12,144 bases of DNA from Gammaproteobacteria bacterium (GTDB taxonomy: Bacteria > Pseudomonadota > Gammaproteobacteria > Pseudomonadales > Azotimanducaceae): positions 1-12,144 of the forward strand of contig JABIVN010000086.1 of NCBI GenBank assembly GCA_018667205.1, given 5' to 3'. Both the position numbers and the translations under genes were made by a program. Shown here piece after piece: positions 1-6,596 of the stretch (the first letter of the stretch is position 1; each line of letters starts with the position of its first letter). Under the pieces are notes generated by a model that worked only from the letters and a program-made list of their open reading frames with translations, searched no databases and was not told the DNA's origin.

Positions 1-40
1 ATTGTGATTTTATCAGGTTAAGTCATGTACCTATTTCTTA

Positions 41-47
41 AGGAGGG
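41..47 (+). promoter_or_regulatory. Very strong Shine-Dalgarno (AGGAGGG) ahead of a leader ORF
   Basis: AGGAGGG lies 7 nt before the ATG at 55. It is the strongest ribosome-binding site in this part of the window, yet it serves a 28-codon frame and not phoH at 107, which is 59 nt downstream and has only a weak AGG at 93-95. Confidence 0.6.
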
Positions 48-54
48 AAACCAA

Positions 55-141
55 ATGCAAAAACCCAGTGGAAACTTCATGGTTAACGAATTAGGTAATT
101 TATTCTATGGCGAAAAGAAACAGAGCACGCTCCACATCTAG
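55..141 (+). CDS. Possible 28-residue leader peptide overlapping the phoH start
   Basis: The frame opens with ATG at 55, 7 nt after AGGAGGG, and stops at TAG 139-141, so it overlaps the first 35 bases of phoH in another frame. An in-frame ATG also occurs at 25 and the frame is closed upstream by TAA at 19-21, but the Shine-Dalgarno position favours 55. The predicted product begins MQKPSGNF and has no motif or signal sequence that I recognise. The reason to list it is the ribosome-binding site: phoH itself lacks a good one, so translating ribosomes entering here may open or feed the phoH start. It could also be a chance frame downstream of an unrelated purine-rich element. Function unknown. 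Confidence 0.4.
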   Translation: MQKPSGNFMVNELGNLFYGEKKQSTLHI

Positions 142-949
142 TCGACAAAAACAAGAAGGGAGAAAAGCTAGATACTCCGGAGGACACTCCAGCGGACACT
201 CCGGAGGACAAGCTGCAGCTAACTTCTCAAATAACGTCCCGCGCAACGGTGGTGGTGCAGATGTCTATACCCTGCACTCCGTGAATTCTCATCCTGAAAC
301 AGTCTACGGCCCGACCCGTATGCGGGAGCCCCTTGAAGCCCGCACTAAATCCCAAAAAGATTATATGTGCGCAATCCAAAGTCATTGCTTGACTTTCGGT
401 ATTGGTCCGGCCGGGACAGGTAAAAGCTATTGCGCGACGGCGATGGCCGCTGAGGCCTTGCAAAATGGACGAATTGAAAGAATCGTCATGACCAGGCCAG
501 CTGTCGAGGCGGGGGAGCAACTGGGTTATCTTCCCGGTGACCTGGAAGAGAAATTTAGTGTTTACATCGACCCATTCCGAGACATTCTGAATGAGCGACT
601 TGGGAAAGAGGCAGTAGAATACCACCTGCGGCATGGTCGTATTGTGGCGGCGCCTTTAGCGTTCATGAGGGGAAAAACCTTTGGTGGTGATACATTTGTC
701 ATTCTTGATGAGGCTCAAAACACATCGATTGCTCAAATGAAGATGTTCTTGACCCGTATTGGTGAGGGTTGCAAAGTCGTAGTGAACGGCGATGTGAAGC
801 AAAGCGATATTCGCGGCGGCAACGGGTTGGCGGATGCTGTTAGACGATTTGGAGGGCTTCCAGGCGTCTGTATTCATGAGTTTGAACGTGATGATATTGT
901 TCGTAGCGGGCTAGTGCGGGCAGTCATTGAGCGTTATGAGGCGGACTAA
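107..949 (+). CDS. phoH: PhoH-family P-loop ATPase
   Basis: A 280-residue protein of the cytoplasmic PhoH-like ATPase family, related to the helicase-like NTPases; its cellular role is poorly defined, with links to phosphate starvation and RNA metabolism. The Walker A motif GPAGTGKS is at residues 100-107 and Walker B with DEAQ is near 197-204; the NGD segment at 227-229 and the conserved C-terminal block DIVRSGLV at 263-270 are also present. The first 50 residues are basic and Gly/Ser/His-rich, with no PIN domain, so this is the short form. ATG 107 is the only sensible start, because an in-frame TAG sits at 92-94 and the next Met is residue 72. The ribosome-binding site is weak and a leader ORF overlaps the start. 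The gene is convergent with the TPR gene, 10 bases away. No Pho box is visible upstream, although the window begins too close to exclude one. Confidence 0.9.
   Translation: MAKRNRARSTSSRQKQEGRKARYSGGHSSGHSGGQAAANFSNNVPRNGGGADVYTLHSVNSHPETVYGPTRMREPLEARTKSQKDYMCAIQSHCLTFGIGPAGTGKSYCATAMAAEALQNGRIERIVMTRPAVEAGEQLGYLPGDLEEKFSVYIDPFRDILNERLGKEAVEYHLRHGRIVAAPLAFMRGKTFGGDTFVILDEAQNTSIAQMKMFLTRIGEGCKVVVNGDVKQSDIRGGNGLADAVRRFGGLPGVCIHEFERDDIVRSGLVRAVIERYEAD
173..208 (+). repeat. Three tandem 12-bp units in the phoH 5' end
   Basis: Three consecutive 12-base units of the form (C/T)ACTCCNGNGGA at 173-184, 185-196 and 197-208 encode YSGG, HSSG and HSGG. The units are in frame, so copy-number change by slippage would lengthen or shorten the flexible N-terminal tail without a frameshift. 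Confidence 0.75.
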
Positions 950-959
950 TAAATAGTGT

Positions 960-1562
960 TTACGGGTTTACGGATTTACTGGTCAGTGCGTCATCAGGGG
1001 TAACGGTGTTGGTGGCGGGGTTTTCTTTTTGCACATTAAGCTGGTCAAGTTTCTTTTTCACGCGATCTGACTCAGGGTTTGCTGCAAGCGCCGCTTCAAG
1101 TGCCGCAGTCGCATCGTCCCAGCGCTTTAATCGAATGAACGCTAATGATCGATTGTAGTGAAGAATATCAAGCGGCACATTGGCCAGGTGCAGGGCTCTG
1201 TCGTAGTCCGCAAGTGCTGTGACGTATTGGTGCAACTGGTGGTAAACGTTACCTCGATTAACATAGATCTTGCCCATTTCCGGTGCCAGCGAAGCGGCCG
1301 TGTTATGGTCCTTCATCGCCTTATCCAGTTGACCGTTTGCCCCATAGATGATGCCTCGATTGGTATGAGTAGCGGCAAGGTCTCTAAGTAACAGGTTGTC
1401 TTTTTTGATTGCGTTCGTACAAAACACGATGCCGTGGGTAGAAAAAGGCGTATTACTTTCCTGATAACAACGGGTTGCATTGTCTGACCCAAAGGTGGTT
1501 TTGGTCTGCGCGTTTGCGAGTTGGCTAACCGCCACGATAAAAAAGTAGATGATCCATTTCAT
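960..1562 (-). CDS. Exported tetratricopeptide-repeat protein
   Basis: A 200-residue protein with an N-terminal Sec-type signal (MKWIIYFFIVAVSQLANAQ, likely cut after ANA at residue 18), so probably periplasmic. Three TPR units follow at about 63-96, 97-130 and 132-165, each with the A..NRG or YNRS helix A and a small/aromatic helix B. A Cys pair at 32 and 48 precedes the repeats and could form a disulfide. The C-terminal 25 residues are Thr/Ser/Asn-rich and look unstructured. I chose ATG 1562 over an upstream in-frame TTG at 1616 because the signal peptide starts there; AAGGA lies upstream at a rather long spacing of 12 nt. TPR domains mediate protein-protein contacts, but the partner cannot be inferred. 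It appears to be transcribed alone. Confidence 0.8.
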   Translation of the reverse strand: MKWIIYFFIVAVSQLANAQTKTTFGSDNATRCYQESNTPFSTHGIVFCTNAIKKDNLLLRDLAATHTNRGIIYGANGQLDKAMKDHNTAASLAPEMGKIYVNRGNVYHQLHQYVTALADYDRALHLANVPLDILHYNRSLAFIRLKRWDDATAALEAALAANPESDRVKKKLDQLNVQKENPATNTVTPDDALTSKSVNP

Positions 1563-1663
1563 GGGGTTTAGTGTTCCTTCAGGCGCATCGCCCGTGGTCT
1601 TAGTAAACTGCGTCAAGCTAGTTGCCGTTGGCTAGGCAACCGCTGGTTTTGGATAAAGTATCT

Positions 1664-2386
1664 CTAAAATAACGTCACAGGGTCCCAGCCACCGCAAAAT
1701 GATTGGGTGTTTGCCCAGATTGTGTGGGCTTCTTGAACCAGGTCGTGTGTTTTCACCCGTTTTATCTGGTTGTCACGGAATTCGAACGCGGTGATGTTTT
1801 CGGCTTCAAAATCAATAACCGAGAAGCCAGGCCAATGTTCGCCCCTGAGGGTCCCGGCGTTGATAAGCGTTAGCGCCTCAAAATGGATCAAGGTGCGGAA
1901 ATGCATGTGACCATTAATAAGATATTGAAATTCTCCTTCAAGGATTATTTTGTCCAGAAGGTGACTGCGTTCTATGCCCATTCTGTCTGTTCCAGGCCAG
2001 ACCTTTCTCAGATCATCATCAGCCACGCCATGACAAAGCAATAACTTCCCTCGAACGGTGTTCAACGTCACTTGGGTCGGCAGTGAAGTTAGGTACGAAA
2101 GTGATTCTTCCGACAGCTCAGTAACGCTATGTGCGTTCTCGATATGTCGAGCTTTATTTTCAAGGATCCATCGGTCATGGTTACCTTTGACGGTAAATAT
2201 CGCCGCGTTATCAAGTAGCTTGATGCTTTCGTTTGGGCAACCAATACCATCGACAATGTCGCCAGTGCAGACTGTCGCGTCCGTCTCCATAGTCTGCAGG
2301 AACGCTAGGGCGGCTTCTAGTCGATGATGCTCCGCATGGACATCGCCAATGACGCCAAGTTTTTTAATGGTACCTGCAGCGCTCAT
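1664..2386 (-). CDS. Calcineurin-like metallophosphoesterase
   Basis: A 240-residue cytoplasmic protein with the full dimetal phosphoesterase signature in order: GDVH (14-17), GDIVDG (42-47), GNHD (68-71), CHG (118-120) and NGHMH (158-162). These supply the metal-binding Asp, His and Asn ligands and the catalytic His of GNHD. The compact fold resembles the YfcE/MJ0936-type phosphodiesterases, but the substrate cannot be told from sequence. The ATG at 2386 overlaps the stop of the LON-domain gene as ATGA, with GGGAG just upstream, so the two are translationally coupled. No signal peptide is present. A weak 6-bp hairpin at 1621-1640 lies beyond the stop but has no T run. Confidence 0.88.
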   Translation of the reverse strand: MSAAGTIKKLGVIGDVHAEHHRLEAALAFLQTMETDATVCTGDIVDGIGCPNESIKLLDNAAIFTVKGNHDRWILENKARHIENAHSVTELSEESLSYLTSLPTQVTLNTVRGKLLLCHGVADDDLRKVWPGTDRMGIERSHLLDKIILEGEFQYLINGHMHFRTLIHFEALTLINAGTLRGEHWPGFSVIDFEAENITAFEFRDNQIKRVKTHDLVQEAHTIWANTQSFCGGWDPVTLF

Positions 2387-3039
2387 ATTTCTCCCGGGTG
2401 AACAAGTGAGTCAAGCATTTTCAGGCGTTCAAGGTTGCTGGTTTCTTCCAGTATTGATTGCATGATGTCAGCTTCGAAACGCACGACCTGGAAAATTTTG
2501 AAGGAAAATTCGGCAGGGGAGAGCTTTAGCCAATCGGCAGAGTCGAACTCGCTAAGGTTGGCAGGGTTGTGCCGACCAATCATGTCGACAATCGAATCGG
2601 TTATGGACTTCTGGAATTGCTTCAACTCGTCATCAGAAACGATCTCGTGTGCGTCCTCTAGCTCACGACAGGCAACGATTCTGTACGGTAGTGTCTGGAC
2701 TTCTTTCACCAGTTGTAGGCGCTTGCTCATCGAGAGATGGATGTAGACCCTGCCGTCATCGGTCTGTTCAATGACCTCGCAGGTTCCGGCTGAAAACACG
2801 CCAAAAGGTTGATAAGTTGCCTGATTGTTTTTGAGCGCATCCTGCATGCTCTGTCCATTTCTGGCCGGTCTGATTTCTTTTTTGGTATGACAGACCGCAA
2901 TCATGCGATCCTGCTCCACTGCATCGGTCACCATCTGTCGATATCGTGGTTCGAAAACGTGCAAAGGCACAACGGTGCCAGGAAAAGCAACCATGCTGGG
3001 GATGGGAAATAGCGCGACGTCGATCAATGGTTTAGCCAT
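2383..3039 (-). CDS. Stand-alone LON substrate-binding (N-terminal) domain protein
   Basis: A 218-residue protein matching the LON N-terminal domain alone: LFPIPSMVAFPGTVVPLHVFEPRYR-type opening (residues 10-34), a central beta-rich part with GTCEVIE (85-91) and a helical C-terminal half. There is no AAA+ module or Ser-Lys protease domain, so it is not a protease. The family is thought to bind unfolded or damaged proteins or to act as an adaptor, but its role is not established. The start at ATG 3039 has no Shine-Dalgarno (the preceding bases read TCTCCT), and a 40-codon frame overlaps it. It is the first gene of an operon with the phosphoesterase. The 145-base spacer to the porin shows no clear promoter or terminator. 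Confidence 0.85.
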   Translation of the reverse strand: MAKPLIDVALFPIPSMVAFPGTVVPLHVFEPRYRQMVTDAVEQDRMIAVCHTKKEIRPARNGQSMQDALKNNQATYQPFGVFSAGTCEVIEQTDDGRVYIHLSMSKRLQLVKEVQTLPYRIVACRELEDAHEIVSDDELKQFQKSITDSIVDMIGRHNPANLSEFDSADWLKLSPAEFSFKIFQVVRFEADIMQSILEETSNLERLKMLDSLVHPGEI

Positions 3040-3146
3040 AGGAGATTGTATTCGTAGGTACGCTGGAAACGAGAGTCTGGATCAATCAGGCAGAGTTTGA
3101 TTTCAGCCGATTTAGAACAGCTGGAATCAAGCTCCGGGAAGATCAT
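3024..3146 (-). CDS. Possible 40-residue ORF overlapping the LON-domain gene start
   Basis: An open frame starts at ATG 3146 and ends at TGA 3026-3024, that is 13 bases inside the LON-domain gene in another frame. The product starts MIFPELDSSC, shows no signal, membrane segment or known motif, and contains a hydrophilic Asp/Arg/Tyr-rich middle. No good ribosome-binding site precedes it (only GTGG). It is listed because the LON-domain gene lacks its own Shine-Dalgarno and could depend on coupling. It may equally be chance. Confidence 0.2.
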   Translation of the reverse strand: MIFPELDSSCSKSAEIKLCLIDPDSRFQRTYEYNLLWLNH

Positions 3147-3184
3147 CCACGACCGTGACAGGTGTGTTGTAGCCCTTTTTGTCG

Positions 3185-4423
3185 CTAGAATTTATAGGCG
3201 GTATCCAGCATCAGTCTTTTATAGTCCTCCGCCACACCAACATCCATGTTTCTTTGATTGTCGAAGAAAGTGAAGCCTATTTTCCACTTCTTATTGATCG
3301 CCCATGCACCTTGAAGCAGGTGTCCTTTGGCATCAGTGCCGCCTCCAGCAAAGTCTGAATCGGTGATCAAACCCAAAACAGCATCAGCCTCTATATCTTG
3401 ATAGGTATAGCTAAGCTCCCAGGTTTTGGGCGCACTAGCTTTACCCAGTTTTATGCCGGTTGCCCACGCGGTATCAAGGTCACTCGCAGCCTGGTTCTGG
3501 ACCAAGTCAATGAACAGGGTGATCGGTGTCTCTCCAATGGTGGTGCTAAACTGGGCAAACAGCTCCAGTTCTTCGTAGTTATTATTGTAGGTACATCCAG
3601 CGAGCGCGTCAGAATCGAGGCAGGTAAAGGTGTTGCCGAAGAAATCATCCGAGTCGCCAATAAAGACTTCCCGGGTCTTAGTATCGATCTCAAAGTAACC
3701 GACCCCTGCAATCAACTGACTGTTACCAAAAGAACCTTTGAAACCGGTCTGTAGTCCATAGGCAGCCTTATCGTCATTCTTTCTGCTATCACTCTCAAGA
3801 AAGTTTGCGGCAGTATTTAAAAAGTAGTTGCCCCGTTCAAAAGTGAACCCTAAACCTTCAGGACGATAGTCTCCATCCCAGAGCAATCCATGACCCGCAG
3901 GCCGGTAGAAAATATTTTTCATTTTCCCGCCAATGACATTGAAGCCGGGTTTTGCTTGCCACTTAAAGTAGGCAAGGTCCAAGTTGATATCCTTGGTGGT
4001 GCCGCCACCACCTAAAGTCTGGTTTGTAGACACGGCATCATCACTGCCCGATGCCAACCCGATACCTACCTCAACGTTGTCTGCCGGTTTAGCCGTTACT
4101 GCAAGGCGTGCCCGAATCCTGTTGCGTTCTCGAGTATCACTTCGCTCCGCATCAATATTTTCATACCGATACCGGAAGTCGCCCTTTATTTTGACGCTTT
4201 TTGTCCAATTGGAAGACTGATCGCTCGTTACGAGCTTCTCAACAGTTGAAGCGCTGGAAACGACTGACGCCTTCAGCGCTTTGTTTTCTGCCTCCAATGC
4301 GTCCACTCGGCTTATTAAAGACATCAGTTCGGTTTTCAGATCAGAAAAATCCTGGTCTGACATCGATGCTTGCCCGACCTGGGCGTAGGTCACTGCCAGA
4401 AGCAGTGCTATAAATCGGATCAT
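3185..4423 (-). CDS. Outer-membrane porin, putative porin (Porin_5-like) family, probably phosphate-regulated
   Basis: A 412-residue beta-barrel precursor. A signal peptide (MIRFIALLLAVTYAQVGQA, cleaved near residue 19) is followed by a heptad-patterned coiled coil at about 24-65 and then alternating amphipathic beta strands from KIKGDFRYRY (78-87) to the C-terminal AYKF, whose terminal Phe is the usual BAM signal. Cys268 and Cys277 bracket a short, probably extracellular loop and may form a disulfide. Start: ATG 4423 has GAGG 9 nt upstream; an in-frame TTG at 4438 overlaps that site and was rejected. The upstream region carries tandem TTAAC-core repeats like those before pstS, so phosphate limitation probably induces it, as with OprP/OprO-type channels, although it does not clearly belong to that family. 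Ion selectivity is not visible from sequence. Confidence 0.87.
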   Translation of the reverse strand: MIRFIALLLAVTYAQVGQASMSDQDFSDLKTELMSLISRVDALEAENKALKASVVSSASTVEKLVTSDQSSNWTKSVKIKGDFRYRYENIDAERSDTRERNRIRARLAVTAKPADNVEVGIGLASGSDDAVSTNQTLGGGGTTKDINLDLAYFKWQAKPGFNVIGGKMKNIFYRPAGHGLLWDGDYRPEGLGFTFERGNYFLNTAANFLESDSRKNDDKAAYGLQTGFKGSFGNSQLIAGVGYFEIDTKTREVFIGDSDDFFGNTFTCLDSDALAGCTYNNNYEELELFAQFSTTIGETPITLFIDLVQNQAASDLDTAWATGIKLGKASAPKTWELSYTYQDIEADAVLGLITDSDFAGGGTDAKGHLLQGAWAINKKWKIGFTFFDNQRNMDVGVAEDYKRLMLDTAYKF

Positions 4424-4492
4424 GGTTTGGTTCCTCAAAATGGATCGCTAATCGGTACACCTAGTAATGGACGGAGAATTTAAAGGGCTTTT

Positions 4493-4545
4493 GTTAAGGC
4501 TTTGTTAAGACGGTGTTAAACGAGATATTAAACGCCTTGTTAAGT
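4493..4545 (-). promoter_or_regulatory. Tandem Pho-box-like repeats upstream of the porin
   Basis: On the minus strand five heptamers with core (C/T)TTAAC or TTTAAT occur in the same orientation at + positions 4539-4545, 4527-4533, 4515-4521, 4504-4510 and 4493-4499. Steps are 12, 12, 11 and 11 bp, which is one helical turn as in PhoB boxes. The unit is close to the CTTTAAC and CTTAACC pair before pstS. An AT-rich TTTAAA at 4479-4484, about 8 bp beyond the last repeat, could act as the -10. PhoB as the binder is inferred from pstS context and geometry. Confidence 0.65.
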
Positions 4546-4635
4546 CAGTGCTTACGTTCGGCTGGTCTCTAAGGGCATCGATCACAGCGAGTTAGGTGCT
4601 TATATTAGAGCGATTACCAGGGAAAAGTTGGGTAA

Positions 4636-4664
4636 CTTAAAGCTATCTTTAACAAATCTTAACC
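4636..4664 (+). promoter_or_regulatory. Pho box upstream of pstS
   Basis: Three heptamers separated by 4 bp: CTTAAAG (4636-4642), CTTTAAC (4647-4653) and CTTAACC (4658-4664). The 7+4+7 architecture, including the AAAT spacer at 4654-4657, is that of a PhoB box, although the repeat differs from the E. coli CTGTCAT. The array takes the place of a -35 element. Confidence 0.75.
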
Positions 4665-4673
4665 TGAGGTGTC

Positions 4674-4679
4674 TCTAAT
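4674..4679 (+). promoter_or_regulatory. Probable -10 of the pst promoter (TCTAAT)
   Basis: TCTAAT matches TATAAT at 5 of 6 positions and starts 10 bp after the last Pho heptamer, the usual distance in PhoB-activated promoters. It places the transcript start near 4686, ahead of the pstS ATG at 4708, and argues against the upstream in-frame GTG 4669 and ATG 4678. Confidence 0.6.
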
Positions 4680-4707
4680 GCGCTCCAATACTTACTGGAG
4701 TTGCAAA

Positions 4708-5697
4708 ATGAATAAATATTTAGCTGCCTTACTTTGTGTATTCGTTGTTTATGGCTGCTCACCATCCAACGAAACGACGCCAGCCGGCGAAGGTTCAGTG
4801 TTGTCTGGCAAAGTTCGGCTCGATGGTTCAAGCACGGTGTTTCCGATCAGCGAAGCTGTCGCTGAGGAATTCATCGCAGTCGCCCCTCGGGTGCGGGTCA
4901 CTGTTGGCGTTTCAGGAACTGGCGGAGGGTTCAAGAAGTTTATCGCCGGCGAGATAGACATAAACGATGCCTCCCGCACCATCAAACCCAGCGAGCAGGA
5001 AAAAGCTGCTGCAAACGGGGTCGGGTTTATTGAACTACCGGTGGCGTTTGACGGGCTATCAATCGTGGTCAACCGTGAGAACGATTGGGTTGATCAGCTG
5101 ACAGTTGCGGAGCTGAATGCTATTTGGAACCCGGACTCTACCGTCGTCACCTGGGCAGATGTCAGAGAGGGATGGCCAGAGCAAGAGATCAGGCTCTACG
5201 GTCCTGGAACCGATAGCGGTACATTCGATTACTTTACCAAGGTTATTAACGGCAAAGAACAAGCTTCACGTGCTGACTTCACCGCGAGTGAAGATGACAA
5301 TGTTTTGGTACAAGGGATTGCCGGTGACAGATACTCACTTGGATACTTCGGCTTCGCCTACTATATAGAGAATCAGGACAAGTTGAAGGTCGTCCCGGTC
5401 GACGGCGGTAATGGTCCTGTCGTACCAACGTTGGAGACGATTAACAACGGTCGTTACAAACCACTTTCCCGGCCGATATTTATTTACGTTAACCCCGCAT
5501 CTTTAGACGACCCAGCGGTTTCGACATTTGTTGATTTTTATCTTGAGAATGCCGCGTCTTTGGCTGAAGAAGTCGGGTACGTTGCTTTGCCTGCTGATGT
5601 TTATCAGGCTGCAGAGCGGCGCATCGTGCAACGCGAAATTGGCACTGCCTATGGTGAAGGTGCAACTCTGTCCACGCTAATCGGCAATGACGGTTGA
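4708..5697 (+). CDS. pstS: Phosphate ABC transporter substrate-binding lipoprotein PstS
   Basis: A 329-residue periplasmic phosphate-binding protein. It begins with a lipoprotein signal (hydrophobic residues 5-15, then VYGC with the acylated Cys at 17), so it should be membrane-anchored and not freely soluble as in E. coli. Phosphate-binding segments are visible: GSSTVFP (40-46), SGTGGGF (69-75), DASR (87-90) and the downstream GPGTDSGTFDYF block. Length and layout fit the PstS family 2 type. ATG 4708 was chosen because GGAG lies 7 nt before it and the signal peptide starts there. It is the first gene of pstSCAB-phoU, 8 nt before pstC, and is preceded by a Pho box. It delivers phosphate to PstC/PstA. 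Confidence 0.95.
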   Translation: MNKYLAALLCVFVVYGCSPSNETTPAGEGSVLSGKVRLDGSSTVFPISEAVAEEFIAVAPRVRVTVGVSGTGGGFKKFIAGEIDINDASRTIKPSEQEKAAANGVGFIELPVAFDGLSIVVNRENDWVDQLTVAELNAIWNPDSTVVTWADVREGWPEQEIRLYGPGTDSGTFDYFTKVINGKEQASRADFTASEDDNVLVQGIAGDRYSLGYFGFAYYIENQDKLKVVPVDGGNGPVVPTLETINNGRYKPLSRPIFIYVNPASLDDPAVSTFVDFYLENAASLAEEVGYVALPADVYQAAERRIVQREIGTAYGEGATLSTLIGNDG

Positions 5698-5705
5698 AAT
5701 AGACG

Positions 5706-6596
5706 ATGAAAACTCGTACTCCTCGCTACCTGGAGAATTCTCTCCAGGCAGTTTTTTTTATGTGTGCCGCTATTTCAGCGGTGACTACGGTTGCTGTAAT
5801 AGGCATCCTTGCGGTTGAAACCTGGGGGTTTCTGCAACAGATATCGCTTGTCGAGTTCCTCTTCGGTACGCGTTGGTCGCCACTGCTCCATCCAAAGTCC
5901 TATGGTCTACTGCCGCTACTAGCCGGTACGACGCTTATCGTTGTTGGAGCCTCTCTGGTCGCGTTGCCTGTTGGTCTGGCCAGTGCAATATTCCTGAGCG
6001 AATACGCCAGTGAACGAACCCGTAACATCCTCAAGCCTGTTCTTGAGGTGTTGGCTGGCATTCCTACCGTTGTGTATGGTTTTTTTGCACTGACTTTCGT
6101 CACGCCGCTCCTTAGGATTGTTTTGCCCGATACTCATGTGTTCAATGCCGCCAGCGCTGCCATTGTCGTGGGCATCATGGTGTTGCCAATGGTGGCCTCT
6201 TTGTGTGATGACGCTTTTCGGGCGGTGCCCGATAACCTAAGGGAAGGCGCTTATTCTCTTGGCGCGACGTCCTTTGAGGTGACGACAAGAATTGTTGTCC
6301 CGGCGGGATTGTCCGGAGTTTTTGCCGCCTTCGTGTTGGCGATTTCGCGTGCGATAGGAGAAACGATGGCGGTGACGCTTGCTGCAGGAGCAACACCTAA
6401 CCTGACAATGAACCCCCTTGAGAGTATCCAGACGATGACGGCTTACATCGTTCAGGTGTCCCTTGGTGACACGCCTGCAGGAACGCTGACTTATCAGACG
6501 TTGTTTGCGGTCGCCTCTGTGCTATTTCTGGTCACGTTATGTCTGAACATCGCGGCCAACATAATTATGAAACGGTTTCAGGAGGTCTACGAATAA
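5706..6596 (+). CDS. pstC: Phosphate ABC transporter permease PstC
   Basis: A 296-residue inner-membrane permease with about six hydrophobic segments, the first at about 15-38 and the last at 263-286. The EAA cytoplasmic loop that docks the ATPase lies at about 179-199 ([10 protein letters not shown]), followed by the family hallmark AISRAIGET (212-220). EYASER and [14 protein letters not shown] (117-130) are also typical of PstC/PstA. It pairs with PstA to form the phosphate channel. The start at ATG 5706 follows the pstS stop by 8 nt and has no clear Shine-Dalgarno, which suggests coupling to pstS. Unusually, codons 8-18 contain a perfect hairpin followed by eight T residues, described separately. 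The stop overlaps the pstA start by one base. Confidence 0.95.
   Translation: MKTRTPRYLENSLQAVFFMCAAISAVTTVAVIGILAVETWGFLQQISLVEFLFGTRWSPLLHPKSYGLLPLLAGTTLIVVGASLVALPVGLASAIFLSEYASERTRNILKPVLEVLAGIPTVVYGFFALTFVTPLLRIVLPDTHVFNAASAAIVVGIMVLPMVASLCDDAFRAVPDNLREGAYSLGATSFEVTTRIVVPAGLSGVFAAFVLAISRAIGETMAVTLAAGATPNLTMNPLESIQTMTAYIVQVSLGDTPAGTLTYQTLFAVASVLFLVTLCLNIAANIIMKRFQEVYE
5729..5759 (+). terminator. Intrinsic-terminator-like hairpin inside the 5' end of pstC
   Basis: A perfect 8-bp stem (CCTGGAGA at 5729-5736 with TCTCCAGG at 5741-5748), a 4-nt loop ATTC and, after three bases, eight consecutive T (5752-5759). It starts 32 nt after the pstS stop and lies entirely within pstC codons 8-18. Ribosomes on pstC would cover and melt the stem, so termination would depend on pstC translation. 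A likely job is partial termination after pstS, or protection of the pstS 3' end. Confidence 0.6.

Noticed and set aside
1..106. Pho box upstream of phoH
   Set aside because: Only isolated GTTAAG- and CTTAAG-like words occur, without the 11-bp repeat spacing seen before pstS and the porin.
1563..1616. TTG start for the TPR protein at 1616
   Set aside because: It would put 18 hydrophilic residues before a clear signal peptide that begins at ATG 1562.
1611..1616. TTGACG as a -35 promoter for the TPR gene
   Set aside because: No acceptable -10 sequence lies 16-18 bp downstream.
1621..1640. GTTGCC/GGCAAC hairpin after the phosphoesterase as a terminator
   Set aside because: The stem is only 6 bp and no T run follows on the minus strand.
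3127..3183. Peptide-like reading (DKKGYNTPVT...) after the porin on the minus strand, considered as a gene remnant
   Set aside because: It is under 20 codons, has no start or ribosome-binding site, and I recognise no family, so chance is more likely.
4424..4438. TTG start for the porin at 4438
   Set aside because: It overlaps the GAGG ribosome-binding site of ATG 4423, where the signal peptide begins.
4669..4707. Upstream in-frame starts for pstS (GTG 4669, ATG 4678)
   Set aside because: They overlap the probable -10 element and have no ribosome-binding site, and they would place 10-13 residues before the lipoprotein signal.
6080..6086. T7 run within pstC as a second internal terminator
   Set aside because: No stem of useful length precedes it; only a 3-bp ACC/GGT pairing is visible.
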